13,939 nucleotides of DNA, taken from positions 1 to 13,939 of the forward strand of contig JAHEKD010000015.1 of NCBI GenBank assembly GCA_024638545.1, in the 5' to 3' direction. The notes beneath the pieces are model-generated. The model saw nothing but the letters and a program-made list of their open reading frames with translations. It did no database searches and was not told where the DNA came from. This document shows, piece by piece, positions 1 through 6,770 of this stretch. A program made the position numbers and the translations under genes. Numbering within the stretch: the stretch's first letter is position 1; every line of letters begins with the position of its first letter. The stretch comes from Gammaproteobacteria bacterium (GTDB lineage Bacteria > Pseudomonadota > Gammaproteobacteria > Arenicellales > JAHEKD01).

Positions 1-85
1 CGATACCCGTGGTTTGCGGGATGTTGTAGCCGATGATGTCGGTTTTTAGCCTGGCATCGATGGCCTCGTAAAATGCAAACAGCCC
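1..85 (-). pseudogene. Dihydrodipicolinate synthase (DapA)-family segment joined in frame to MetY
   Basis: After residue 143 of the MetY frame the protein reads LFAFYEAIDARLKTDIIGYN and then IPQTTGI up to the window edge. The pattern of an acidic helix followed by YNIPQTTG is the hallmark of the DapA/N-acetylneuraminate lyase TIM-barrel family, where the Tyr of the YN(I/V)P motif takes part in catalysis. Nothing like it is expected at this place in MetY. Only about 28 residues are visible, so the subfamily cannot be named. The change of homology falls at about 85-92, in a GAC/GAT-rich run that could offer microhomology. Confidence 0.6.
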
Positions 86-514
86 GTCATCGTCGATCAG
101 GCCCTCCAGTGCGTCGTAGTCATCGTGCGAGGCGAAGCGCACCTCGATACCCTGGCGCGGGAAGGTGTGCGCAAACAGATTGTAGGTGCCGCCGTACAAC
201 TGGCTGGTACTGACGATGTTGCAGCCGACATCGGCCAGGCACTGGATCGAGTAGGTCACGGCTGCCATCCCCGAGGCGAGGCACAGGGCAGCGACACCAC
301 CCTCCATCTCCGCCAGGCGCTGTTCCAGCACCGCCTGGGTCGGATTCATGATCCGCGTATAGATATTTCCGGCCACTTTGAGGTCGAACAGATCCGCACC
401 ATGCTGGGTATCGTCGAAGGTGTACGACGTGGTCTGGTAGATCGGCGTGGTGGCCGCATGGGTCGTTGGGTCACCTTCGTAACCGGCATGCAGTGCCAGG
501 GTTTCGAGTTTCAT
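1..514 (-). CDS. metY: O-acetylhomoserine sulfhydrylase (MetY) N-terminal part, chimeric and cut by the window edge
   Basis: The frame starts at ATG 514, preceded by a strong Shine-Dalgarno GGAGGA (521-526) six bases upstream. The first ~142 residues are textbook MetY, a PLP-dependent Cys/Met-metabolism enzyme that joins O-acetylhomoserine and sulfide to make homocysteine in the cytosol. It opens MKLETLALHAGYEGDPTTHA and then shows PIYQTTSYTFDDTQHGADLF, NIYTRIMNPTQAVLEQR, LASGMAA and TSQLYGGTYNLF. Full-length MetY has about 425-430 residues. Here the homology stops near residue 143, before the PLP-lysine region and where the family normally has a CESIGNP-like segment. The frame continues without a stop into a stretch resembling the DapA family (separate entry). 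The gene is therefore probably non-functional as drawn, or this is an assembly join. Identity of the N-terminal part is near certain; the structure is uncertain. Confidence 0.85.
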   Translation of the reverse strand, partial: MKLETLALHAGYEGDPTTHAATTPIYQTTSYTFDDTQHGADLFDLKVAGNIYTRIMNPTQAVLEQRLAEMEGGVAALCLASGMAAVTYSIQCLADVGCNIVSTSQLYGGTYNLFAHTFPRQGIEVRFASHDDYDALEGLIDDDGLFAFYEAIDARLKTDIIGYNIPQTTGI

Positions 515-553
515 GGGGGCTCCTCCGGATGGATTCTTGTAGATGCTCTAATC

Positions 554-570
554 GACCCCGGCGCGGGGTC
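554..570 (-). terminator. Small GC hairpin between the histidine kinase and metY
   Basis: GACCCC (554-559) and GGGGTC (565-570) form a perfect 6-bp stem with a 5-base loop, downstream of the kinase stop codon (652-654) and upstream of the metY start. No T-run follows it on the minus strand, so it is at best a weak or factor-dependent terminator or a chance hairpin. The rest of 515-651 shows no gene. Confidence 0.2.
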
Positions 571-651
571 CGCCGATCATAGCCGGAGAAACCGGAGGTT
601 AACAGGGCAGCGCAATGCACCCGGGGCCGTGCCTGGCAGAGCAGGCAGACT

Positions 652-1836
652 TCAGGAGGAAACGGCGGCCTTCGGCAACGAGGCGTCGGTGTCCAGCTGC
701 GGCAGTTCGATCCAAAAACGGCTGCCATCACCGGGCCGGCTTTGCACACCGATCTCTCCGCCCATGCCATGGACCAGCGATCTGCATACGGACAGACCGA
801 TGCCGCTGCCCTCGATTTCGTGGCGGTCAGGCACTAGTCGGTTGAACCGGTCAAAGACAGTTTCCTGCTCCGCCGGGGTCAGCCCGTCCCCGGTGTCGGA
901 CACTGCCAGTCTGCAGAAGCCGGGCCTGCCATCGCAGACTGCAACCTCCGCCCGGCCGCCTTGTCGGTTGTATTTGATCGCGTTGGAGAGCAGGTTGATG
1001 ATGACCTGTTTTAGGCGGAAGGGGTCGGCGTACACGCGCAGTCCGCTCACCCCGAGTTGGTTGACCAGGATCACGGCACGATCCGCCGCCAGCGGGGCCA
1101 CCAGCGTAATCGCGTCATCGACCAGCGCCTCCACGGCGATCTCTTCCGATCTGAATTCCATCTTTCCAGCCTCAATCTGGGCCAGGTCCAGGGTGTTATT
1201 GATCAGGTCCAGCAGGTGCCAACCGGCCTTGTTGATCTCTTTCGTGCTGGCCTTCTGGGTCTCCGACAGGGGATTCGCGGGATCGGCCTCGAGCAACTGG
1301 GCGAAACCCAGTATCGCGTTCAAGGGTGTCCTCAGTTCATGGCTCATGCTGGAAAGATATTCGGACTTGGCGCGGAATTCCGAATCCGCCGTCTCTTTGG
1401 CTGATATCAGGGCCTCGCGCTCCTGCTGCGCCCCGGTTTCGTCCCGTAATACACAGACGTAACCCTGCCCGTCATCCATCGAGGCTGCCGCAAACACCAC
1501 CGGGATCCGGTTTTCCAGACAGGTCTCCTGCCAGGCTGCATTTGCTGGCTCCACGACCACCCCGGGCAGAAACGCGCTCAGGTCACGCCCCAGCAACAGT
1601 TTTTCCGGGCCACCCAGCAGCCTTTGTGCCTCAGGATTTGCCGACTGTATACGGCCGTCATTTGCCAACGTGATGATCCCGTCGACACATCCGGCAATGA
1701 CAGCCTGCAGACGCTGCTCGTTGCGCCTTGCCTGGTCGGCCTGTTGACGGGTGCGCCGCTCATCCGCCTGGCGCTGCAACGTCTCGGCCTGAAGTCGCGT
1801 CTTGACCTGCTGCAGTCGGCGAGCGGCCGCAATCAT
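652..1836 (-). CDS. PAS-domain sensor histidine kinase, N-terminus lost
   Basis: The protein is cytosolic as seen, 394 residues from the first available ATG. It has a coiled-coil-like helix at ~1-45, a PAS domain at ~42-145 (VIAGCVDGIITLANDGRIQS), and a HisKA dimerisation domain with H-box SMSHELRTPLNAILGF and predicted phosphoacceptor His166. The HATPase_c domain has an N box at ~281-290 (NLLSNAIKYN), G1 DTGDGL at 314-319, an F box around FDRFNRL, and G2 GSGIGLSV at 343-350. All catalytic boxes are present, so the kinase core looks intact. No membrane or sensor segment precedes the helix. In frame upstream there are only 16 more codons (to about 1884) before a TAG, with no convincing start, and ATG 1836 has GGAG directly against it, which is too close for a normal ribosome site. 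The upstream DNA is the 5' end of a universal stress protein in another frame, so the kinase is probably a 5'-truncated fragment. No response regulator is next to it. Confidence 0.85.
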   Translation of the reverse strand: MIAAARRLQQVKTRLQAETLQRQADERRTRQQADQARRNEQRLQAVIAGCVDGIITLANDGRIQSANPEAQRLLGGPEKLLLGRDLSAFLPGVVVEPANAAWQETCLENRIPVVFAAASMDDGQGYVCVLRDETGAQQEREALISAKETADSEFRAKSEYLSSMSHELRTPLNAILGFAQLLEADPANPLSETQKASTKEINKAGWHLLDLINNTLDLAQIEAGKMEFRSEEIAVEALVDDAITLVAPLAADRAVILVNQLGVSGLRVYADPFRLKQVIINLLSNAIKYNRQGGRAEVAVCDGRPGFCRLAVSDTGDGLTPAEQETVFDRFNRLVPDRHEIEGSGIGLSVCRSLVHGMGGEIGVQSRPGDGSRFWIELPQLDTDASLPKAAVSS

Positions 1837-1840
1837 CTCC

Positions 1841-1912
1841 GACTCGATCCAGAGCCGGCTTGCTGCCCCGTCCGTGTTCCACTACACAAAGAATATTATT
1901 GAATTGCTGCAT
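1841..1912 (-). pseudogene. 5' fragment of a universal stress protein (UspA/UspE type) gene
   Basis: Starting at ATG 1912, with AGGAG nine bases upstream, the frame reads MQQFNNILCVVEHGRGSKPA then LDRV. This is the first beta strand and helix of a UspE-like universal stress protein (family pattern: F-x-NILCVV then a run of small residues and PALERA). After about 24 codons the homology stops: the frame goes through unrelated residues and ends at TGA 1760-1762, while the overlapping frame becomes the histidine kinase. The intact start and ribosome site suggest a once-working gene whose body was replaced. The stretch is too short for the ORF to stand out by length, and recognition rests on the N-terminal motif alone. 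Confidence 0.6.
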
Positions 1913-1975
1913 CTAACTCACTCCTGGCTTAGATATCGCAGGGAATGCGTATTACATCATCGAATCGTTCAGGCT

Positions 1976-2134
1976 GCAATATGTATTTCGTTGACCTTGG
2001 ATGAAGTGATGTGTGGTATGGGTCGTACTGGCTACAATCATTTGTTACTTCGTAAACCTGGAAACAGATTAAGTCCCGGACACATTGCTATCAGTGTGCT
2101 AATAGACAGCTTCGAGAGTGATGCGATGGTATAA
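1976..2134 (+). pseudogene. Class III aminotransferase remnant
   Basis: The plus-strand frame through 1997-2032 reads LDEVMCGMGRTG, the conserved PLP-binding Asp segment of class III (omega/4-aminobutyrate type) aminotransferases, where it normally follows a hydrophobic strand. The next residues (YNHLLLRKPGNRLSPGHIAI) only weakly resemble the family's continuation, and the expected PLP-lysine segment (TIAKGLGGG-like) is absent before the stop at 2132-2134. Upstream the frame overlaps the antisense of the universal stress protein start and is not family-like. This is therefore a short decayed piece of a ~430-residue enzyme. The 12-residue match is specific, but the limits of the fragment are uncertain. 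The rest of 2135-2300 is AT-rich with no gene seen. Confidence 0.45.
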
Positions 2135-2300
2135 TTGAAGGTAAATATAGGTATATTGGTTGTACTTGATCTTTCAATACCGTAGAGAATGTCGTCTTTA
2201 GAGTTTGCGGCAATTCTAAATCATTTCTCATATTCCGGGGGGTACCGACGATTGACTCAAACTAAGATCTATATATCACTGAGGCCGCCCTTCATTTCTA

Positions 2301-2349
2301 TTGACCGAGATCAAGGTGCAATGATACCGTAGGGGCTATGATCAATATA
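2301..2349 (+). promoter_or_regulatory. FNR/ANR/Dnr-type box plus -10 element, class II promoter of the CBS gene
   Basis: TTGAC-CGAG-ATCAA at 2301-2314 matches the FNR-family consensus TTGAT-N4-ATCAA in nine of ten fixed positions. A good -10, TATGAT, lies at 2337-2342. A start of transcription about seven bases later (~2349) puts the box centre (2307.5) at -41.5, exactly the spacing of classical class II FNR activation. The leader to ATG 2375 would be ~26 bases. This predicts induction of the CBS protein under low oxygen or, for a Dnr-like regulator, nitric oxide. The spacing is seen directly; the regulation is inferred. Confidence 0.6.
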
Positions 2350-2374
2350 CGATGACAATTAGTGAGTAGTTGAA

Positions 2375-2836
2375 ATGTTAAACGTTATCGATATTATGAC
2401 CACAGATGTATACACGTTGGCACCTGACGACAGTCTGCAAGATGCCCGCAAGCTTATGGCTGAGCACAATATACGTCACGTCCCTGTTGTCGAAGAAGAC
2501 CAACGCCTGAAAGGGCTACTGTCCCAGCGAGACGTGCTAGCTGGGGCAAACTCTGTATTGCTGCCCCATGCCGGGGAAGCGGAAGCGATGGAATCACGGA
2601 TCGCTATATCCTCACTGATGACGCTAGACCCAATCACCACTGATGAGCATGCAGGTTTGCGCAGTGCCGCCCTGCTTATGCAGCATCACCGCATTGGCTG
2701 TCTTCCGGTGGTACGGGATGGAATCCTGATCGGCATTATCACTGACTCGGATTTTGTCGCAGTGGCCATTAACCTGATTGAACAGCTGGAGCTGGTGGAA
2801 CCGGTAGAAAAGGACCTGCCGGAGGACATCGGCTAA
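2375..2836 (+). CDS. Two-CBS-domain protein
   Basis: This is a soluble 153-residue protein consisting of a tandem CBS pair (Bateman module) and nothing else. CBS1 covers ~3-60 (VIDIMTTDVYTLAPDDSLQD, then AEHNIRHVPVVEE and LKGLLSQRDVL). CBS2 covers ~78-135 (SSLMTLDPITTDE, HHRIGCLPVVRDG, LIGIITDSDFV). The short acidic tail ends PVEKDLPEDIG. Such pairs bind adenine nucleotides and act as energy-state sensors; the partner is unknown. Both domains keep the strand-turn pattern ending in an Asp of the S/T-x-x-D type (QRDV, DSDF). The start at ATG 2375 has only a weak ribosome site (GTGAG). The gene stands alone, upstream of it is an FNR-type promoter, and it reads away from the neighbouring gene fragments. 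Small CBS proteins with anaerobic control and Usp neighbours are common in proteobacterial stress regulons, so a low-oxygen role is reasonable but inferred. Confidence 0.9.
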   Translation: MLNVIDIMTTDVYTLAPDDSLQDARKLMAEHNIRHVPVVEEDQRLKGLLSQRDVLAGANSVLLPHAGEAEAMESRIAISSLMTLDPITTDEHAGLRSAALLMQHHRIGCLPVVRDGILIGIITDSDFVAVAINLIEQLELVEPVEKDLPEDIG

Positions 2837-2893
2837 TAAGTGGACTAAAGTGACACGGGATTTCTCATTGTGACAATAAATGTTTCATTTCTA

Positions 2894-3109
2894 GCCCGCA
2901 TTTCTCATCGGACTTCGTAGCGAGACGGTTAAAGGATGCGTCCTGTATGGGGTTTTACGACCAAAGGCCGGCATTATGTTATCAGCATATGTGCCGGCAC
3001 AAGGGCCCGCAGGCTTCGTTGACACGATGGCGAGGACCCTGACCGAGTAAAATGCCCACAGGGCGTGGCAAGGGACCGTCGCAGTAGTAGGGTGGTGAGA
3101 AATGCGGGT
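2894..3109. mobile_element. MITE-like element, 216 bp, 13-bp terminal inverted repeats, TA flanks
   Basis: The left end (2894-2908) and right end (3095-3109) share the 13-bp inverted repeat CCCGCATTTCTCA, differing only in the outermost base (G or A). Each end is directly flanked by TA (2892-2893 and 3110-3111), consistent with a TA target duplication of the IS630/Tc1 type, although two bases can match by chance. No open frame of transposase size lies inside. An internal hairpin pairs GCCGGCA (2967-2973) with TGCCGGC (2992-2998). Part of the terminal motif, ATTTCTCAT, also occurs in direct orientation just outside the left end at 2860-2868. The element sits between the converging CBS and transporter genes. 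The assignment to a family is open; IS1380-type ends are an alternative. Confidence 0.5.
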
Positions 3110-3160
3110 TAATGGCTCTGGACCACCGTGATCACAAAAACAATCACAGACAGGACTCTT

Positions 3161-3187
3161 CTGTTTTACGGCTGCTCTGCAAAACAG
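3161..3187 (-). terminator. Hairpin downstream of the transporter operon
   Basis: CTGTTTT (3161-3167) pairs with AAAACAG (3181-3187) in a perfect 7-bp stem with a 13-base loop that can itself fold. It lies just past the tctB stop. There is no clear T-run after it on the minus strand, so it is a candidate only. Confidence 0.3.
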
Positions 3188-3196
3188 ATCGAGTTT

Positions 3197-3658
3197 TTAT
3201 GGAAGGGGCACATGCAGTGCGTAGCGGAATAACAGGTAGAAAGCGGTCATTACGGCAATGCCAATGCCTGAGTACAGCATCGCAGTTTTACCGGTCCAGG
3301 GATCGTGCATGGCAGCGACCAGAGCACCACAAAAGGCGATGGCACTGGCAGCAAGAAACCCAAAATACGGCATGGCAAAACAGGTCAGCAGCATGGTGAT
3401 CACCAGTAATATTCGACGCCACCAGGCACCGTAACCGAATCCACCCTCAGACGACTTTCTCATGAGTGTTGTCAACAGAGATATGGCCGCACAGATGATT
3501 AAAATTATGGCGACTACCTGCGGAAATACTTTTGAATCCACATCCGAGTACGTGGTCGTATCATAAAGCGTCACCACGCCGGCAAAAATAAAAAATGCCG
3601 ATGCTATCAATGATCCCGTAAAGCCCTTGCGGCTTCTGTGGTCCAGCACTTTACTCAT
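3197..3658 (-). CDS. Tripartite tricarboxylate-type transporter, small membrane subunit (TctB family)
   Basis: This is a 153-residue integral membrane protein with about four hydrophobic segments: ~15-32 (SLIASAFFIFAGVVTLYDT), ~45-65 (FPQVVAIILIICAAISLLTT), ~83-110 split by a short polar bend, and ~125-145. The pattern, the length and the motif of a helix followed by D-S-K-V-F-P-Q-x-V are typical of TctB (DUF1468) subunits, which assist the TctA permease. The start ATG overlaps the tctA stop in an ATGA arrangement, with AAGGAGGG inside the end of tctA as ribosome site, so translation is coupled. It is the last gene of the five-gene operon. TctB proteins diverge strongly and do not reveal the substrate. 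Confidence 0.88.
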   Translation of the reverse strand: MSKVLDHRSRKGFTGSLIASAFFIFAGVVTLYDTTTYSDVDSKVFPQVVAIILIICAAISLLTTLMRKSSEGGFGYGAWWRRILLVITMLLTCFAMPYFGFLAASAIAFCGALVAAMHDPWTGKTAMLYSGIGIAVMTAFYLLFRYALHVPLP

Positions 3659-5160
3659 GTTCCCTCCTTAAGGTTTGATTGACGCATACGCCAGGCGCGA
3701 AATGCCGGGTAAAACAGGGAAACAAGCGTGAATAATACGATTGCCTGCGAAATGGGACGTCCAAAAAACATTCCGATCAAATTATTTGTCGCTGCGCCAA
3801 TGGTCCAGCTTTGAACAAATCCCTGCTCTGCGATCGGTCCCAGTATTAATCCGAGCACAATGGGTGAAGCCGCAAAACCAAAGCGCGAGACGACCCAGCC
3901 AAATACACCAAGGAGGATCATGATGACTACATCCGATATACTGTTACGGATTGCAAAGGTGCCAATAATCGTCATGAAGCCGACTGTCGGTACGAGTATC
4001 GCCTTGGGAATTGTGATAATGGACTTGTAGGCATAACGCCCAATTAACAGTCCCGCAGGCAGCATTAAAATTGTCGCTATAATAAGACCATAGATGAACG
4101 TGTAAACAATTGATCCGCCTGATTGAAACAGGCTTGGACCGGTTCGCACACCCTGCACGAGCAAGGCGCCAAGAATGACAGCATCAGGTGGTGTGCCAGG
4201 TATGCCCAGCACCAGCGTTGGTATAAAGCCGCCGCCCACCGTGGCGTTGTTAGCAGACTCTGTCGCTAAAAGTCCATCAGCCTCGCCTTCCCCGAATTTT
4301 TGCTCGGGTTTGGCGGTTCGTTTAGCCTCTGAATAAGCAACCAGGCCGGCAACGGAACCGCCGGCACCCGGTAAAATACCCACCAATGTACCAATCACAG
4401 ACGAGCGAATTAGATTCCACTTGGATTTCATTGCAATGCGCGCCGCTTCACCTATACGTACCGACTTAACATTGTCCTCCACTTCGAGGTGGCGATCCGG
4501 TATTGCTACCAGATCAATCAATACCGGTATGCAATAAAGGCCAATTAGCGCCCCGACGACACCGAATCCACTGATTAATGTCTGACTTCCAAACGTCAGG
4601 CGAATATCGGCCGACACTTCCGCCACCCCCACCGTTGACAGGATCATCCCAAATGCACCGCCAGCCAGCCCTTTTGCCAGATTCCCGGTTGAGAGTGATG
4701 CGATTAATGACAGTCCGAAAATCGACAACCAGAAATATTCGACCGGTCCGAATGCAAGGGCTACTTTTGAAAGGGGCGGTGACAGAAACAGCAATGCAAG
4801 TGCACCCACCATCCCGCCAAAAACAGAGGCGAAGCACGCCAGCGCAACAGCAAGATCACCGTCACCTCGTTTCGCCATGGGGTAACCATCGAAGGTTGTC
4901 GCGATGGCAGAAGGCGTGCCCGGTGTGTTCAATAGAATAGCGGCATAGGCACCGCCATAAATTGCACCGGTATAAATAGCCCCCAATAGAATCAGCGCCG
5001 AGGCTGGCGCCATACTGAAGGTGATGGGAACAAGGACCGCAACAGCCATGGTTGCCGTTAAACCGGGTATGGAGCCGATAATTGTACCGGCGATGACTCC
5101 GAATAAGGCTAAAGCAATATTGAGCGGTGTTAATGCTGCCAGGAAGTTCCCGAAATCCAT
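3655..5160 (-). CDS. Tripartite tricarboxylate-type transporter, large membrane subunit (TctA family)
   Basis: This is a 501-residue inner-membrane permease with about 11-12 hydrophobic segments, the usual TctA length. Family signatures are strong: PGLTATMAVAVLVPITFSM near residue 33, GAIYTGAIYGGAYAAILLN followed by TPGTPSAIATTFDGYPMA at ~63-97, and the second-half repeat ESANNATVGGGFIPTLVLGI followed by PGTPPDAVILGALL at ~300-335. TctA forms the ion-coupled translocation pore that accepts a carboxylate or sulfonate from a periplasmic binding protein. It lies 35 bases after the binding-protein gene and overlaps tctB by four bases. The order binding protein-large-small differs from the classic tctCBA order. 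Substrate choice is set by the binding protein and the neighbours, not visible here; the adjacent sulfopyruvate decarboxylase suggests an organosulfonate. Confidence 0.96.
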   Translation of the reverse strand: MDFGNFLAALTPLNIALALFGVIAGTIIGSIPGLTATMAVAVLVPITFSMAPASALILLGAIYTGAIYGGAYAAILLNTPGTPSAIATTFDGYPMAKRGDGDLAVALACFASVFGGMVGALALLFLSPPLSKVALAFGPVEYFWLSIFGLSLIASLSTGNLAKGLAGGAFGMILSTVGVAEVSADIRLTFGSQTLISGFGVVGALIGLYCIPVLIDLVAIPDRHLEVEDNVKSVRIGEAARIAMKSKWNLIRSSVIGTLVGILPGAGGSVAGLVAYSEAKRTAKPEQKFGEGEADGLLATESANNATVGGGFIPTLVLGIPGTPPDAVILGALLVQGVRTGPSLFQSGGSIVYTFIYGLIIATILMLPAGLLIGRYAYKSIITIPKAILVPTVGFMTIIGTFAIRNSISDVVIMILLGVFGWVVSRFGFAASPIVLGLILGPIAEQGFVQSWTIGAATNNLIGMFFGRPISQAIVLFTLVSLFYPAFRAWRMRQSNLKEGT

Positions 5161-5195
5161 ATCACGTTTTCTTCAAGACGCCAGCTTCAGTCTTG

Positions 5196-6149
5196 TTACT
5201 TAATTAGCCCTGCCTCACGTGCATCGTTGAGATAGTCTTCAGATCGTGCCTTCATGAACTCCGCCATTCTCTGCTCATCAACGTCCAGCATCGCAAATCC
5301 ACTGTCCAGCATCTTTTGTATGAATGCCGGGTCAGCATTAATCTCGCCTATCATGTCTGACCACATCTTCCTGGTCTCAGCGGTTGCCGATGCAGGAAGT
5401 GCAATTCCCCGATAAGCACCACCCACCATGTCAAACCCAAGTTCCTTGAATGTAGGCACATCCGGGAACAGTGGATGACGCTCTTCCATGGCGACAGCAA
5501 GCAGGCGAACAGCGTCGCCTTGAGCGGCACCCACAGTGGTGTATCCCCACTGCGCTTTAACCTGGTTGCCCAGCAACGCAGTCACCGATGCACCTGTGCC
5601 CTTGAACGGCACATAAGTGGTTTGCATGTCGGCCATTTTATCGAGCTTGATTTGCGCAAGGTGATTTGCCGAAGCTTTACCCGAACCGGACATGGTAACA
5701 GCACCAGGATTTGCCTTGGCATCGTCAATCAAATCCTGAAGTGTCATATACGGACTGTCAGCCTTAACAACAATGGCATCCGGTGTAAAATGAAACATGT
5801 AGAAGGCATTGATATTATCGGTTGTAAATCCAACATCCTTTTGTGCAGGTTTGAGGATAATATGCGGGAGATTGATACCCATAATAGTATGACCATCATC
5901 ACTTAATCCATTGAGTGATGCCCAGCCGACGGCACCGCCACCGCCCGGCTGGTAGGAAATGACCAGATCCTGACCAAACTTTTCTTTAAAAAATGGCTGC
6001 TGCAGCCGCGCTGAAATATCGGACTCACCGCCCGGGCCAAATGGAATAATATAATTTACTGGTCCGGATAGTTCCGCGTATACTGAGACACTGCTTGCAA
6101 GAGTGAATGCCAGCGCAGTCAGCGTTTTAATAATAGTCCTTCTAATCAT
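5196..6149 (-). CDS. Periplasmic solute-binding protein, TctC/Bug family
   Basis: This is a 317-residue secreted protein. The N-terminus (MIRRTIIKTLTALAFTLASS) is a Sec signal peptide with likely cleavage after VYA at residue ~25. The mature protein opens with the Bug-family strand PVNYIIPFGPGGESDISARL and QPGGGGAVGW, followed by the domain-2 region SGSGKASANHLAQI and VPFKGTGASVTALLGNQVKA, then the closing helices PDVPTFKELGFDM. Length and layout are complete. Bug proteins bind the carboxylate of their ligand through water molecules and loops in the first domain and deliver it to TctAB. AGAGGAAAGACC before ATG 6149 serves as ribosome site. It follows comE by 52 bases and reads in the same direction, so it is probably co-transcribed. 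Known sulfolactate uptake systems of the SlcHFG kind belong to this transporter class, which makes a C3 sulfonate the best guess; dicarboxylates cannot be excluded. Confidence 0.94.
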   Translation of the reverse strand: MIRRTIIKTLTALAFTLASSVSVYAELSGPVNYIIPFGPGGESDISARLQQPFFKEKFGQDLVISYQPGGGGAVGWASLNGLSDDGHTIMGINLPHIILKPAQKDVGFTTDNINAFYMFHFTPDAIVVKADSPYMTLQDLIDDAKANPGAVTMSGSGKASANHLAQIKLDKMADMQTTYVPFKGTGASVTALLGNQVKAQWGYTTVGAAQGDAVRLLAVAMEERHPLFPDVPTFKELGFDMVGGAYRGIALPASATAETRKMWSDMIGEINADPAFIQKMLDSGFAMLDVDEQRMAEFMKARSEDYLNDAREAGLIK

Positions 6150-6201
6150 GGTCTTTCCTCTTCTGTTTATTCAAAATTTCTTGCAGATCTTCAACCACGG
6201 C

Positions 6202-6768
6202 TCAGCCAGCGTTGCGCGCCTGAATTTCACGCATAAACCTGTCACGAATGACGACAGGATCCATGGTTATGACAGGAACTTTGATGTTCCCCGATTCACA
6301 TTTGCAGACTATGATGGTCATCTTGTCGCTGTCCAATGCCTCCTTCATGGTATCGACTGCATTAACGGCATCACACTCGATGACATTCTCACAGCCGCAG
6401 GCTGTTGCGACCGCTGCAAGTGAGGTTTTTTGACCGGCATAAGTCGGTTGATCGCCGGTAGAACCATAACTGCCATTATCAATTATCAGCAGAATGAAAT
6501 TATCAGCTACATTATTGGCAATGGTAGGCAAGGTTCCAAAATTTGTTAACACCGAGCCATCGCCATCAATTGAGATGACTTTCTGATTTTGAGCAAGCGC
6601 CAGGCCAAGGCCAATTGATGACGCCAGACCCATTGTGCCTAGCATATAAAAATTAGTTGGCTGATCATCCAGCAAATGTAACTCCTGACTGGGAAGACCT
6701 ATATTACAAACAACAAAGTGCTCGGAGATGACGGGAATTAAATTTTTCAATACTTCTGAACGAATCAT
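6202..6768 (-). CDS. comE: Sulfopyruvate decarboxylase, beta subunit (thiamine-diphosphate binding)
   Basis: This is the 188-residue C-terminal-type half of a ThDP enzyme. Motifs: CNIGLPSQELHLLDDQPTNF near 21-40, YMLGTMGLASSIGLGLALAQ at 41-60 (family usually LGSMGLASSIGLGLA), and the ThDP/Mg motif GDGS at 69-72 followed 26 residues later by the Asn of DNGSYGSTGDQPTY. This is the ComE pattern. With ComD it converts sulfopyruvate to sulfoacetaldehyde and CO2 in the cytosol. The chosen start ATG 6768 lies two bases past the comD stop, with GGAAGGGG as ribosome site. An earlier in-frame TTG at 6786 would overlap comD and lacks a ribosome site. Phosphonopyruvate decarboxylase is a close relative and the main alternative, but that enzyme is usually one chain and sits with phosphonate genes, none of which are here. 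Confidence 0.88.
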   Translation of the reverse strand: MIRSEVLKNLIPVISEHFVVCNIGLPSQELHLLDDQPTNFYMLGTMGLASSIGLGLALAQNQKVISIDGDGSVLTNFGTLPTIANNVADNFILLIIDNGSYGSTGDQPTYAGQKTSLAAVATACGCENVIECDAVNAVDTMKEALDSDKMTIIVCKCESGNIKVPVITMDPVVIRDRFMREIQARNAG

Positions 6769-6770
6769 AA

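Noticed and set aside
125..1462. Long plus-strand open frame of 445 codons
   Set aside because: It lies opposite the clear MetY and histidine kinase frames in GC-rich DNA; its translation is Arg/Ser-rich with no family features.
2161..2180. TTGATCTTTCAA as a second FNR box
   Set aside because: The half-sites are two bases too close to match TTGAT-N4-ATCAA.
2252..2277. TTGACT with downstream TATATA/TATATC as a sigma-70 promoter
   Set aside because: The spacing is only 12-14 bases, too short; the FNR-box/TATGAT arrangement fits better.
2894..3109. Integron attC site
   Set aside because: The internal hairpin is strong, but no conserved core (GTTRRRY) pair or cassette layout was found; terminal repeats with TA flanks fit a MITE better.
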